From NCBI GenBank assembly GCA_048265185.1, contig JBLXBZ010000002.1, positions 124,001-188,000 of the forward strand: DNA of 64,000 nucleotides, written 5' to 3'. Source of the DNA: JBLXBZ01 sp048265185. Its GTDB lineage: Bacteria > Pseudomonadota > Alphaproteobacteria > Rhizobiales > Stappiaceae. Made by a program: the position numbers and the translations under genes. Positions within the stretch are counted from its first letter, which is position 1. Each line of letters starts with the position of its first letter. The notes beneath the pieces were generated by a model that worked only from the letters and a program-made list of their open reading frames with translations, did no database searches and was not told the origin of the DNA. Of this stretch, positions 7,023 through 16,899 are shown piece by piece.

Positions 7023-8507
7023 ATGCGATTTTACAAGCATTTAACTGATGGTTTCCAGTTGGCGCGCGGCGTTTTTGGTCTCGCGCTGCGAGGCATATTG
7101 ATTGCGTCGTTTCTTTTGGGATCATTTGCGACGCAGGGTTTCGCCGGAAGTGACTTTCCCAAAACGATTAATATCGCCGCCGGCGACAGGGTCTCCGGTC
7201 GTTTGTTGCGGGTTGGGATTGGTCGTTCGGTGGTGATTAATCTTGGCGAAGAAGTTCGCGACGTCCTTGTTTCAAGTCCGGAGGTGGCCGACGCGGTGGT
7301 CCGCAGCGCGCGCCGGGTGTTTGTGCTTGGCAATAAGGCCGGGCAAGCGAATCTGGTGCTGTTTGGTCGGAACGGCGAGCAAATTGGTAGTTTCGACCTT
7401 GTGGTGGAGGCGGACACCTCCACCTTGAACGCCATCTTACGACGGGCTTTGCCTGACGCGCGGATCAAGGTTGAGACGATCAACGGCAATATCGTTCTCT
7501 CTGGCTCCGCGCCGGACGCGATTTCCGCGCAGCGCGCGGCCGACCTCGCCGGCAAGCTAGCGCCTAAGGGCGAAGGCGGGGAAGCGTCGATCCTCAATAT
7601 GATCGCCGTCGAAGGTAAGGATCAGATTCAGCTCAAGGTCACAGTGGCGGAGGTCGAACGTTCGATAATCAAGCAGCTCGGCGTGAACTTGGCCGGCTCC
7701 ATAGGCATTGGCAATTATAACGTTGGTTTCAATAACAACCCCGGATACACCGTGAACACCAACGTTCTGGAGCGGGCGGGAGCTGGGCTTTTCGATCCAA
7801 CGGACGCTACCGGCATTACAGGCTTTGTGGCGGGGGCGACTAAAATCAACGCGCAGATTCAAGCGCTCCAGCGCGATGGCGTCATCCGGACGTTGGCGGA
7901 GCCGTCGCTTACCGCCATATCGGGTGAAAACGCGAGCTTTCTTGCGGGGGGGGAATTCCCGGTCCCGGTCTCCAACGACGATGGAAAAATCGGCGTGGAG
8001 TTCAAGCCTTTCGGCGTTGGTCTTGATTTTACGCCGGTCGTTCTGTCTGGCGGGCGGATCAGCTTGAGGGTCAAGACGGAAGTCAGTGAATTGACGCAGG
8101 AAGGGGCGGTGCGCACCGGCTTGCTGACCATCCCCGCGTTGAAAGTGCGGCGGGCGGAGTCCACCGTGGAGCTGCCTTCTGGGGGAACCCTGGTGATGGC
8201 GGGCTTGTTGAAGGAAAGCTACAAGCAGGACTTGAACGGGGTGCCCGGCTTGATGCAGGTGCCTATTTTGGGCGCCTTGTTCAAAAGCCGTGATTTTTTG
8301 CGCCAACAAACCGAACTTGTGGTTTTCGTAACGCCTTATGTGGTGCGTCCCGTCGCGCGCTCGCAAGTGGTGACGCCGACCAAAAACTTCGCTCCGGCGA
8401 GCGACGCCTCCACAATTTTTCTCAATCGGCTGAACAAGGTGTATCGGACCTCAGGCGCTCCGGCGAAAGGAACCTATCATGGACAGGTGGGCTTCATCTA
8501 TGAATAG
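7023..8507 (+). CDS. cpaC: Tad pilus secretin CpaC/RcpA
   Basis: The 494-residue outer-membrane secretin has an export signal within the first 45 residues and the pil_N domain (INIAAGDRVSGRLLRVGIG, about residues 48-120). A BON-like domain follows at about 130-190. The secretin core at about 200-450 contains EPSLTAISGENASFLAGGEF, VGLDFTPVVL and a C-terminal QQTELVVFVTPYVVRP. It forms the gated channel through which the Flp pilus leaves the cell. The stop overlaps the longest cpaD frame. Confidence 0.95.
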   Translation: MRFYKHLTDGFQLARGVFGLALRGILIASFLLGSFATQGFAGSDFPKTINIAAGDRVSGRLLRVGIGRSVVINLGEEVRDVLVSSPEVADAVVRSARRVFVLGNKAGQANLVLFGRNGEQIGSFDLVVEADTSTLNAILRRALPDARIKVETINGNIVLSGSAPDAISAQRAADLAGKLAPKGEGGEASILNMIAVEGKDQIQLKVTVAEVERSIIKQLGVNLAGSIGIGNYNVGFNNNPGYTVNTNVLERAGAGLFDPTDATGITGFVAGATKINAQIQALQRDGVIRTLAEPSLTAISGENASFLAGGEFPVPVSNDDGKIGVEFKPFGVGLDFTPVVLSGGRISLRVKTEVSELTQEGAVRTGLLTIPALKVRRAESTVELPSGGTLVMAGLLKESYKQDLNGVPGLMQVPILGALFKSRDFLRQQTELVVFVTPYVVRPVARSQVVTPTKNFAPASDASTIFLNRLNKVYRTSGAPAKGTYHGQVGFIYE

Positions 8508-8523
8508 AGAGTGGAGAATGCCG

Positions 8524-9231
8524 ATGAGACGTGAGGGGCGATTGCGCCAGATGTCATGGCGCGCGGGTATGTTGCTGGCGATGGCGACGACGGCGGGCTG
8601 TCAATCAGCTTCGACCGGCACCACGCTTGCTGAGAATAATTACCGGTTGCAGCACCCGATCGTTATTGCGGAGAAAACGGAAACGCTCGACTTGCCTATT
8701 GGCGCCAATATGCGCCGCCTGCCAAGGCAAATGGGCTCGACGGTCTCTGAGTTCGCGCGTCAGGCGCGCGTGAGCGGCGGCGGGACGGTTGAGCTTCTTA
8801 CTCCTTCTGGCGGAGCGAATGAAGCGGCGGTGCACGCTTTGACGCCGCAATTGCGCAAAGCTGTCGCCGCCGGGGGCATTGCGCGCGGACGCATCGTCAC
8901 TCGCTCTTATCCCGTTGAGGATATGTCGGTTTCCGCCCCTATCCGTCTCGCCTATAACCGAATGGCGGCGCAAACCAATGAATGCGGGCGTTGGCCGGAC
9001 GACGTTAGCGGAAATTTCTCCAATACGAATTATTATAACTTTGGATGCGCGACACAGTCCAATCTGGCCGCCGCTATTGATAACCCTTCAGATCTGTTGG
9101 GGCCACGCCCCTCAACGCCGGCGGACGCCATGCGCCGCGGCGTGGTGTTTGAAAAATATCGCAAGGGCGAAATCACCGCATCGGAATATAAGCAAGGCGT
9201 CGGCGCCGAGATTTCCGATGTGGGCAATTAA
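8524..9231 (+). CDS. cpaD: Tad pilus lipoprotein CpaD
   Basis: The 235-residue protein has a lipoprotein signal ending ATTAGC (Cys26) and the CpaD domain, with the characteristic NECGRWPDDVSGNFSNTNYY and FGCATQSNLAAAIDNPSDL segments. CpaD is an outer-membrane lipoprotein that helps the secretin assemble. The frame is open from 8479. I chose the ATG at 8524, because GGAG at 8513-8516 is seven bases away, whereas for the ATG at 8518 it would be only one base away. Confidence 0.92.
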   Translation: MRREGRLRQMSWRAGMLLAMATTAGCQSASTGTTLAENNYRLQHPIVIAEKTETLDLPIGANMRRLPRQMGSTVSEFARQARVSGGGTVELLTPSGGANEAAVHALTPQLRKAVAAGGIARGRIVTRSYPVEDMSVSAPIRLAYNRMAAQTNECGRWPDDVSGNFSNTNYYNFGCATQSNLAAAIDNPSDLLGPRPSTPADAMRRGVVFEKYRKGEITASEYKQGVGAEISDVGN

Positions 9232-9342
9232 TCGGGCGGCGCTAGCCGACTTTGAGAGAAATAGAATGAACCTTGAATTCAAGGCTGATTGCTTCTGGAG
9301 TTATTTGGTCAGAAGTCGTCGTTCAAAGGGGACGGGCGAGGC

Positions 9343-10653
9343 ATGAGCGATCTGACGTTTGAGACATCGGATAAGAACGAAAACGCCGCTGGCGGCAAAG
9401 TCGATCCAGCAGGACGACAGGATTCGCCGGATGTGTTTGACGTTCGCCCCGTGCCGCGGATTTCAGTGCAGGCCTTCTGCGAAAGCTCGGAGATTGCGGC
9501 GGAGATCGAGGCGGTCGCCGCCGATCGGCGCATGTCCAAGGCGCATATGAAAGTTCTTATGGGGGGAATTGCGGCGGCGGTGGAGTTTTATGGCTCCGCC
9601 CCCACGCCGAATTTGATTATTCTGGAAAGCGGCGCCGAGCGCTTCGAATTGATCCAAGAACTGGAGCGTCTGGCGGAGGTTTGTGATCCCGGCTCGAAGG
9701 TTATCGTCATTGGCCGCGTTAATGACGTGACCTTATATCGTGATCTTATTCATCGCGGGATAAGTGAATATCTGGTTGCGCCGATTGAGTTGTTTGAAAT
9801 CATTTCGACGATTAGCAACTTGTATTCAGACCCGGCGGCGGAGCCTCTTGGAAGGACCGTCGCGTTTCTGGGCGCAAAAGGGGGGTGCGGCGCGTCTACC
9901 GTCGCTCATAATGTGGCGTGGTCGATTGCGCGCTCCTTTGATAGCGACGTGGTCTTGGCCGATTTTGATCTGCCTTTCGGAACGGCTGGCCTTGATTTCA
10001 ATCAAGATCCGCTGCAGGGCGTCTTTGAGGCGTTGGCGTCGCCTGAGCGGCTGGATGAGACGTTTCTTGATCGATTGCTGGCGAAATGCACTGATCGCTT
10101 GAGCTTGTTGGCGGCCCCGGCTTCGCTGGAGCGTTCGTATGATTATAACGAAGACGCTTTTGACGGACTTTTGGATGTCATGCGCAAAGGCGCTCCTTTC
10201 ATCGTTATGGACATTCCGCATATCTGGACGTCATGGAGCCGCCGCGTTTTGGCCCATGCTGATGAAATCGTATTGGTGGCTGAGCCGGATTTGTCGAACC
10301 TGCGTAATGCGAAAAACCTGATGGACACGTTGCGGCAATTGCGTCCTAATGACGCAAAGCCTCACCTGATCCTGAATCGGGTCAATGTACCCAAGAGACC
10401 TGAAATTAAAGCGGATGAGTTTATCAAGGCGCTTGATTTGACAGCTCTGTCCACCATTCCTTTCGAGCCGCAACTTTTTGGCGTGGCGGCGAATAATGGC
10501 CAGATGGTCGGCGAGGTCGAGCCCAAGAACGCGGTCACGTCAAGCTTTGATAAAATCGCCGCGGCGGTCAGCCATCGCGGGGAAAGCAACAAACAAAAAA
10601 AATCTGGATTGCAGCCGTTCATGGCTCGTTTGCTGAAGCGATCAAAAAGCTGA
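9343..10653 (+). CDS. cpaE: Tad pilus localisation ATPase CpaE
   Basis: The 436-residue protein has a degenerate receiver-like N-terminal domain (about residues 40-155) and a ParA/MinD-type ATPase domain with the deviant Walker A GAKGGCGAST at about residues 177-186. CpaE directs the pilus machine to its site in the cell, polar in Caulobacter. The frame is open from a TTG at 9289, but the ATG at 9343 follows GGGCGAGG and gives the family-like N-terminus MSDLTFETSDKN. Confidence 0.93.
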   Translation: MSDLTFETSDKNENAAGGKVDPAGRQDSPDVFDVRPVPRISVQAFCESSEIAAEIEAVAADRRMSKAHMKVLMGGIAAAVEFYGSAPTPNLIILESGAERFELIQELERLAEVCDPGSKVIVIGRVNDVTLYRDLIHRGISEYLVAPIELFEIISTISNLYSDPAAEPLGRTVAFLGAKGGCGASTVAHNVAWSIARSFDSDVVLADFDLPFGTAGLDFNQDPLQGVFEALASPERLDETFLDRLLAKCTDRLSLLAAPASLERSYDYNEDAFDGLLDVMRKGAPFIVMDIPHIWTSWSRRVLAHADEIVLVAEPDLSNLRNAKNLMDTLRQLRPNDAKPHLILNRVNVPKRPEIKADEFIKALDLTALSTIPFEPQLFGVAANNGQMVGEVEPKNAVTSSFDKIAAAVSHRGESNKQKKSGLQPFMARLLKRSKS

Positions 10654-10819
10654 ACTGCGCTCCGGAAGAAGAGATATTGGCTTATATTTCGCCAACATTT
10701 GAAAATAGTGCGGCGGCGTAAGGCGGGAGGGCTGAAGAGCGCAGGACGCGCCTTTGGCTCGCGCTTTCATGGCGATGAAGTTATAATGATTAATCGATAA
10801 GAAAGTGAGAGTTTGGGTT

Positions 10820-12355
10820 ATGTTCGGTCGACGTGGAAATTCCGATACGGGTGCGCCGCGATCTGTTCCGGCAAAACCGCAAGCATCACCGCCGCCTTTG
10901 GAGCAAGAGCCGCGGCTTGCGTCGCCCTCGCCCTCGCCCTCGCCTGTGGCTTCGACGCCAGCGCCCGTCTCAATGCCCGCCGCGCAATCGCCTAAAACTG
11001 TAGCCGCCGACGCGCCGGGCGCGCAGCAAGCGTCCACCGCCAAGCGCGCGCCGCAGCGGCGAACGAAAGATTATTTCGAGACGAAAACGTCAATATTCAA
11101 CGCGCTCGTTGAAGCAATCGATCTGTCTCAGCTCTCGCGTCTCGACGTGGAGGACGCTCGCGACGAAATTCGCGACGTCGTCAACGATATTATCGCGCTG
11201 AAGAACGTCGTAATGTCGATTTCCGAGCAGGAGGACTTACTCGACGACATTTGTAACGATGTTTTGGGCTATGGACCGCTGGAGCCATTGCTGTCGCGCG
11301 ATGACATCGCCGATATCATGGTTAACGGCGCCGAGACCGTTTACATTGAAACCGCGGGGAAGATGGAGCAGACAAACGTTCATTTCCGCGACAATAAGCA
11401 GTTGATGAATATCTGCCAAAGGATCGTCAGCCAGGTCGGGCGACGGGTGGATGAATCTAATCCGATATGCGACGCGCGCTTGCCTGACGGGTCGCGCGTT
11501 AACGTGATCGCGCCGCCATTGGCCATCGACGGCCCGACGCTGACCATTCGTAAGTTCAAGAAAGACAAGCTGACGCTGGATCAATTGACCCAATTTGGCT
11601 CAATCTCGGCGGAAGGGGCGACAATTCTTAAGATTATTGGCCGCTCTCGTTGCAACGTGTTGATTTCAGGCGGCACGGGGTCTGGTAAAACCACATTGTT
11701 GAATTGCCTGACCCGTTACATTGACAGCGACGAGCGCATCATCACTTGCGAAGACGCGGCTGAACTGCAGTTGCAACAGCCCCATGTGGTTCGCCTTGAA
11801 ACCCGTCCTCCCAATTTGGAGGGGGAGGGCGAGGTGACGATGCGCGATTTGGTCAAGAACTGTCTGCGTATGCGTCCGGAACGGATTATCGTGGGGGAGG
11901 TGCGTGGCCCGGAAGCCTTCGATTTGCTTCAGGCGATGAACACCGGTCATGACGGCTCCATGGGCACGCTGCACGCCAACAGCCCGCGGGAGGCTCTGTC
12001 GAGAATTGAATCCATGATCACCATGGGCGGCTTCACTCTGCCTTCAAGAACGCTGCGCGAAATGATCGTCGGCTCTATTGACGTTATCGTGCAGGCGGCC
12101 AGATTGCGTGACGGTTCACGGCGCATCACCCACATCACCGAAGTGATGGGCATGGAAGGGGACGTCATCACCACGCAAGACGTTTTCCTTTACGACATTC
12201 TGGGCGAAGACGCGAACGGCCGGCTGATCGGGCGTCACCGCTCCACTGGAATTGGCCGGCCAAAATTCTGGGAGCGGGCGCGTTACTTCGGCGAGGAGAA
12301 CCGCTTGGCCCAGGCGTTGGACGCAGCGGAGACGGGGGACGCTCTTCATGGTTGA
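10820..12355 (+). CDS. cpaF: Tad pilus assembly ATPase CpaF/TadA
   Basis: The 511-residue protein is a secretion ATPase of the GspE/VirB11 superfamily. A low-complexity Pro/Ala/Ser N-terminus (about residues 10-75) precedes the conserved domain. Walker A GGTGSGKTT is at about residues 284-292, followed by ERIITCEDAAEL, Walker B RIIVGEVRGPEA and the His box GTLHANSP. It powers Flp pilus extension, and probably retraction, on the cytoplasmic side. I chose the ATG at 10820 over a GTG at 10805. A TATAAT at 10782-10787 in the 166-bp gap after cpaE could belong to an internal promoter. Confidence 0.95.
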   Translation: MFGRRGNSDTGAPRSVPAKPQASPPPLEQEPRLASPSPSPSPVASTPAPVSMPAAQSPKTVAADAPGAQQASTAKRAPQRRTKDYFETKTSIFNALVEAIDLSQLSRLDVEDARDEIRDVVNDIIALKNVVMSISEQEDLLDDICNDVLGYGPLEPLLSRDDIADIMVNGAETVYIETAGKMEQTNVHFRDNKQLMNICQRIVSQVGRRVDESNPICDARLPDGSRVNVIAPPLAIDGPTLTIRKFKKDKLTLDQLTQFGSISAEGATILKIIGRSRCNVLISGGTGSGKTTLLNCLTRYIDSDERIITCEDAAELQLQQPHVVRLETRPPNLEGEGEVTMRDLVKNCLRMRPERIIVGEVRGPEAFDLLQAMNTGHDGSMGTLHANSPREALSRIESMITMGGFTLPSRTLREMIVGSIDVIVQAARLRDGSRRITHITEVMGMEGDVITTQDVFLYDILGEDANGRLIGRHRSTGIGRPKFWERARYFGEENRLAQALDAAETGDALHG

Positions 12356-13367
12356 TCTGGACGTCTTTTTGACGCCGGAAGTCACCAGCATTCTTGTGGC
12401 TTTGCTTGCGGCGCTTTGCATCGGCGGCGTTTTATACGCGCTGTTCCAGCCCAAGATCGCGGGAACCGAGCGCAAGGAAGAACGTCTCAGGAATGTCACC
12501 ATGCGCGAGCAGGCGCATGCCGAAAGACGCGCGTCGCGTGACAACGACCGGCGCCGGCGCACGGTTCAGGATCAGCTTAAGGAATTTGAAGAGAAGCAGC
12601 GGGCGAAGCAAAAGAACAATGCGCGTATTCCGCTTGAAATTAAATTGAGGCGGGCGGGACTGGAGTGGAGCAAGCGGAGGTTCTGGTTGTTCAGCTTGGC
12701 GTGCGCCGTTGTCTGCGCCCTTTTGGCGCTGCTTCTAACGTCGTCGTATATTATCGTCGCTTGCTTTGGTTTCGTTGGTTTTTTTGGCGTGCCGCGCTGG
12801 TATGTCGCGCGAAGGCGCAATAAGCGCTACAAGGCGTTTATTGACGAGCTGCCGAACGCGGTTGACGTGATCGTGCGCGGGACAAAGGCGGGTCTGCCTT
12901 TAGGAGAGTGCATCGCCATTGTCGCCAATGAGGCGCGCGAGCCAATCGCCACTGAGTTCAGACGGATTGTGGAGACCCAGCAGATGGGCGTCTCCTTGAC
13001 CGAGGCGATTGCGAAACTTCCCGAACGCATACCTTTGGCGGAAGCCAATTTTCTCGCGATCGTCGTCTCTATCCAGCAGCAGGCGGGGGGGGCTTTGTCC
13101 GAAGCTCTTGGAAACCTTGCGCGGGTTTTGCGCGCTCGCAAGACCATGAAGGGCAAGATCCAGGCTATGAGTATGGAAGCGAAGTCTTCCGCCGCAATCA
13201 TCGGCGCTTTACCGTTTATCGTCGCCGGGCTGCTTTATCTCATCAGCCCGGGGTATATCGATATGTTGTTCACGGAAACAATAGGGAATATCGTTTTGGC
13301 GGGGAGCGCGATCTGGATGATCATCGGCATGCTCGTTATGAAAAAAATGATCAATTTTGATTTTTGA
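12348..13367 (+). CDS. tadB: Tad pilus platform protein TadB
   Basis: The 339-residue inner-membrane protein is of the T2SF/GspF type. It has a first membrane helix at about residues 10-30, a basic cytoplasmic stretch rich in Arg and Lys, two helices near 100-145, and the T2SF domain with FIDELPNAVDVIVRGTKAGLPL and SIQQQAGGALSEALGNLA. It forms the membrane platform with TadC. The start at 12348 overlaps the cpaF stop by eight bases, suggesting coupled translation. Confidence 0.92.
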   Translation: MVDLDVFLTPEVTSILVALLAALCIGGVLYALFQPKIAGTERKEERLRNVTMREQAHAERRASRDNDRRRRTVQDQLKEFEEKQRAKQKNNARIPLEIKLRRAGLEWSKRRFWLFSLACAVVCALLALLLTSSYIIVACFGFVGFFGVPRWYVARRRNKRYKAFIDELPNAVDVIVRGTKAGLPLGECIAIVANEAREPIATEFRRIVETQQMGVSLTEAIAKLPERIPLAEANFLAIVVSIQQQAGGALSEALGNLARVLRARKTMKGKIQAMSMEAKSSAAIIGALPFIVAGLLYLISPGYIDMLFTETIGNIVLAGSAIWMIIGMLVMKKMINFDF

Positions 13368-13379
13368 TCGGATGAAACA

Positions 13380-14357
13380 ATGAATTTCAACTTGTCGGAT
13401 ATCGTCGACCCGGATTTTCTCATCGCCGTTTTAACGATGATCGCGGTGACAGGCACGATCCTGACGCTGGTGTTGCCGCTTCTAGAAGGCGACCGCCTCA
13501 AAGGGCGGATGAAATCCGTGGCGTTAGAGCGAAACCAGATCAGGGAGCGGGAGAGAGCGCGTTTGGCGAAGGAGAGCGCGTCGCGCGCTTCCTTGCGTAA
13601 TCAACCCAAGCAGCAAGTCAAGCAACTCGTGGACAAATTGAACTTGCAATCTCTTCTGTCCGACGACACGACAAAGTTCAAACTCAGGCAAGCCGGCTAT
13701 CGTGGCGTGGGACCTTTATACACATATCTGTTTGCTCGGCTGGTGATGCCTATTGTCCTGTTTCTCGTGGCGCTTGTTTACATCTTCGGCATTGTGAGCT
13801 CGCAAGTGCCGGATATTTTGAAGCTGGCTCTAGCGCTGGCTATTGGAGGCGCTGGATTTTACGCGCCCAATCTGTTCTTGACCAATAAGATCCAAAACCG
13901 GCAGCAGTCCATTTCGCGGGCTTGGCCGGACGCGCTCGATCTCATGTTAATTTGCGTGGAGTCCGGCATGTCCATTGAAGCCGCGTTTCATCGCGTCGCC
14001 GAGGAAATCGGCATTCAGTCCATTCCGCTGGCGGAAGAGCTGACGCTGACGAACGCTGAGCTGTCCTATCTGCAAGACCGGCGACAGGCGTTTGATAATC
14101 TGTCCAAGCGAACAGGCGTGGAGGGGGTGAAAAACGTGGTTCTGGCTTTGATCCAGGCGGAGCGTTACGGCACGCCGGTGGGGCAAGCCCTGCGCGTTAT
14201 GGGGGAGGAAAATCGTGAAATGCGCATGCAGGCGGCGGAGAAAAAAGCCGCCTCCTTACCGCCGAAACTGACTGTGCCAATGATCGTCTTTTTCTTGCCG
14301 GTTCTATTCGCCGTGATCATAACGCCGGTGATCATTCAGGTTTCCGGAACGTTCTAA
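13380..14357 (+). CDS. tadC: Tad pilus platform protein TadC
   Basis: The 325-residue GspF-type membrane protein has an N-terminal helix and a charged cytoplasmic segment. The T2SF domain follows, with WPDALDLMLICVESGMSIEA at about residues 182-201 and a C-terminal helix pair ending PVLFAVIITPVII. It pairs with TadB in the inner-membrane platform of the Flp pilus. It is last in the operon, twelve bases after tadB, and faces the convergent tadD. Confidence 0.92.
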   Translation: MNFNLSDIVDPDFLIAVLTMIAVTGTILTLVLPLLEGDRLKGRMKSVALERNQIRERERARLAKESASRASLRNQPKQQVKQLVDKLNLQSLLSDDTTKFKLRQAGYRGVGPLYTYLFARLVMPIVLFLVALVYIFGIVSSQVPDILKLALALAIGGAGFYAPNLFLTNKIQNRQQSISRAWPDALDLMLICVESGMSIEAAFHRVAEEIGIQSIPLAEELTLTNAELSYLQDRRQAFDNLSKRTGVEGVKNVVLALIQAERYGTPVGQALRVMGEENREMRMQAAEKKAASLPPKLTVPMIVFFLPVLFAVIITPVIIQVSGTF

Positions 14358-14385
14358 ACGACTGACTGGGTTTGACTGATTGCGC

Positions 14386-15183
14386 TTATCCGTTGGCGCG
14401 TCGTTTTGCGAGCATCGCTTTCAGGTAAGCGATGTTGGCGTCGGCCTGCGCTGGGTCTATTTCCGTGCGCGCCACTTGCTCCGCTTCGCCGAATTTTCCC
14501 TGGAGACCAAGAACCAGCGCCAGATTTTGCCTTATGCGGCTATCGGCCTTGGGGCTTTGCGAAGCGCTGCGCAGAACGGTCTCCGCATCGTTCAAATCTC
14601 CCGATAGTAGATATGACATGCCAAGGTTGTTCAAGATGGAAGGCTCGCCGGGCGCAATTTTCAAAGCTTGCGCGTATAGTGATCTGGCTGTTTGTCCATC
14701 ACCCATCTGATCGATGACGGCGGCTTCCGCCGACATTAAACGCCAGTCTGGGCGAGTTGGCGACTGGGCGCCGCGAATGACCTGCAAGCTTTCGTCCAAC
14801 TTGCCGTTCATAGCGAGAGTTTTGCCGTAAGCGGAGGCGATGTCCCGGTCTCGTCCGTCGTTGATAACGGCTTTGCGCAGCACCGCTTCGGCTTGCGGAA
14901 GCTGGTCGTTGCGCCGCAAGGCGGCGGCGTAGTTCAGAACCGCTTCTCTGTCCTTAGGATTGCTTTCATAGGCGCGTCCCCAATAGTCAACCGCGCGTCT
15001 GGCGTCTTGAGAGCCGGGAGCGTAATAATGAGCGCTGGCCGCTCCATGGGTTCCCACGGAGCGTTTGGAGGAAGCGCAACCCGACACCATAAGCGCCGCG
15101 GCTAAAGCTGCGCTTATGGTGAGAAGGCGAACTGTCTTCGTGGCGGTTGCGCGCGTACGCGTGGTTACGGCGTAGGGCTCCAT
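14386..15183 (-). CDS. tadD: Tad pilus TPR lipoprotein TadD
   Basis: The 265-residue protein has a lipoprotein signal ending VSGC (Cys36) and about five tetratricopeptide repeats between residues 55 and 250, for example REAVLNYAAALRRNDQLPQA and PSILNNLGMSYLLSGDLNDA. TadD is a pilotin-like outer-membrane lipoprotein of the Tad system. The start at 15183 follows AGGAGC on the minus strand; the frame is open to 15219 without a better site. It is convergent to tadC. Confidence 0.9.
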   Translation of the reverse strand: MEPYAVTTRTRATATKTVRLLTISAALAAALMVSGCASSKRSVGTHGAASAHYYAPGSQDARRAVDYWGRAYESNPKDREAVLNYAAALRRNDQLPQAEAVLRKAVINDGRDRDIASAYGKTLAMNGKLDESLQVIRGAQSPTRPDWRLMSAEAAVIDQMGDGQTARSLYAQALKIAPGEPSILNNLGMSYLLSGDLNDAETVLRSASQSPKADSRIRQNLALVLGLQGKFGEAEQVARTEIDPAQADANIAYLKAMLAKRRANG

Positions 15184-15222
15184 GAGGGACGCTCCTGATT
15201 GGGAAAACGCAAATTGCATGTC

Positions 15223-15384
15223 CTAGAAATAGCTTGTTAACCCTAACGGATCGTTAAACATGGCGGCTGCGCGCTTGATGGCTTCCTTATAATTGCGCTT
15301 AAGGGTAACTTTGGCGAGTTGCGGATTGTCGTTGAGAATCCGCGAACTTGGGTCCATATCTTGTGCGACGCGTTTCTCAAGCAT
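15223..15384 (-). CDS. possible small protein upstream of tadD (53 aa)
   Basis: This short frame has coding-like composition in its last 40 codons. The product is basic and amphipathic, with DMDPSSRILNDNP near its start and the C-terminus MFNDPLGLTSYF. It ends 39 bases before tadD on the same strand and could share its transcript. It has no clear ribosome site and no family that I recognise, so it may be spurious. It does not overlap the aminopeptidase if that gene starts at 15403. Confidence 0.3.
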   Translation of the reverse strand: MLEKRVAQDMDPSSRILNDNPQLAKVTLKRNYKEAIKRAAAMFNDPLGLTSYF

Positions 15385-15402
15385 TATATCTGGAGGTTTT
15401 CC

Positions 15403-16797
15403 GTGCAAAACGTGCTTCTCCCTTTCGATCCGGCTCTCGCCTGCGTTCCTGTTCACGCTGTTGGGACTCAGGGTCTTGAACAGATGCTGGTCGAGCTTGG
15501 CGGAAGCGCGTCAAGCTGGTCGCGAGCGCAAGGATTTCGCGCCGAACGCGGCGCCGTTTTGTGTTTGCCGGGGGAGGGTGGTGAAGTTTCCGCCGTTCTT
15601 TTGGGGGTTGGTGAGGCGAAGGCGGCGAGCGGGTTCGACGCGTCGTCTCTCGCTTCCAGTCTGCCAAAGGGCGTTTATCGTTTGTCTTCCGGTTTTGAGG
15701 AGCTGGAGCAGAATTTACTTGGCTTCGCGTTGGCTTCCTATGTCTTTGACGCTTATTCGCCTTCGAAACGTGAAGCGCTTGCGGACCGTCCCACGCTGAT
15801 GGTCTCTGAAGACGTTGATTTTGCGGATCTGGCGATGATTTTAGACGGGGTGAAACTGGCCCGCGACCTTATCAACACCCCGGCCAATGATCTGGGGCCG
15901 GAGGAACTTTGCGCCGCCGCGTTGGAGCTGTTTGACGCCCATGGGGGCGTCGGCGAGGTCGTTGTTGGCGACGCGCTGCTGGAGAAAGGGTTTCCAATGG
16001 TTCACGCGGTGGGGCGGGCGAGCAGCCGCGCCCCGCGTCTTGTGGATCTTCATTGGGGAGAGGCGGAGCGCCCGAAAGTGACGTTGGTGGGCAAAGGCGT
16101 GATCTTCGACACCGGCGGGCTCAACATCAAGCCATCCGGCGGCATGGGGTTGATGAAAAAGGATATGGGCGGCGCCGCCAATGTTCTGGGTCTTGCGTCC
16201 ATGATCATGGCGGCGAAGTTGCCTGTTCGTCTTCGCGTCATCATCCCCGCTGTGGAGAATGCGATTTCTGGGGGCGCTTTCCGTCCTGGCGACATTTTAC
16301 CAAGTCGGAAGGGGCTCACCGTAGAGATTGGCAACACCGACGCGGAAGGACGTTTGGTTCTTGCGGACGCGCTTGCTTTGGCCGATGAGGAGGCCCCTGA
16401 GCTTCTGGTGGATATGGCGACATTAACTGGAGCCGCGCGGGTGGCGCTGGGGCCGGAGTTGCCGCCGCTTTATACGGACGATGATGAGTTGGCGCAGGCG
16501 ATTGCGCGCCATGGTTCGGCCGTGAGCGACCCTACATGGCGGATGCCGCTATGGAAGCCTTATATGAAATACCTCAATTCCACCGTGGCGGACATTAATC
16601 ACATCAACACCAGCGGCGCGGGCTTCGCCGGATCCGTCACTGCGGCCTTGTTCTTGTCGCGCTTTGTGGAAAATGCGGCGTCATGGGCGCATTTGGATAT
16701 TTACGGGTGGTCGACTTCGGATGGGGAAGGGCGCCGTCTTGGGGGCGAGGCGCAGGCAATTCGCGCTTTATTCTCTTATTTACGGCGGAAATATTGA
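15403..16797 (+). CDS. M17 leucyl aminopeptidase family protein
   Basis: The 464-residue protein is a cytosol aminopeptidase (PepA-like) that removes N-terminal residues from peptides using two metal ions. The metal and catalytic signature GKGVIFDTGGLNIKPSGG is followed by MKKDMGGAANVLG, and the family box NTDAEGRLVLADAL is intact. It is a little shorter than E. coli PepA (503 residues), mainly in the N-terminal domain. I chose a GTG start at 15403, because GGAGG at 15392-15396 is well spaced; the longer ATG start at 15319 has no ribosome site. Confidence 0.92.
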   Translation: MQNVLLPFDPALACVPVHAVGTQGLEQMLVELGGSASSWSRAQGFRAERGAVLCLPGEGGEVSAVLLGVGEAKAASGFDASSLASSLPKGVYRLSSGFEELEQNLLGFALASYVFDAYSPSKREALADRPTLMVSEDVDFADLAMILDGVKLARDLINTPANDLGPEELCAAALELFDAHGGVGEVVVGDALLEKGFPMVHAVGRASSRAPRLVDLHWGEAERPKVTLVGKGVIFDTGGLNIKPSGGMGLMKKDMGGAANVLGLASMIMAAKLPVRLRVIIPAVENAISGGAFRPGDILPSRKGLTVEIGNTDAEGRLVLADALALADEEAPELLVDMATLTGAARVALGPELPPLYTDDDELAQAIARHGSAVSDPTWRMPLWKPYMKYLNSTVADINHINTSGAGFAGSVTAALFLSRFVENAASWAHLDIYGWSTSDGEGRRLGGEAQAIRALFSYLRRKY

Positions 16798-16899
16798 TTT
16801 TATGAAACTTTAACCAGAATCTCTCGCGTTTAATAACGCATCCGAAACAAAATGGCGTCATAATTTGTCCTCATGGGTGTTGGAAGAGGACCGGCCTTT

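Noticed and set aside
7557..8366. 269-codon minus-strand frame in cpaC
   Set aside because: It lies wholly antisense to the secretin core; no family features.
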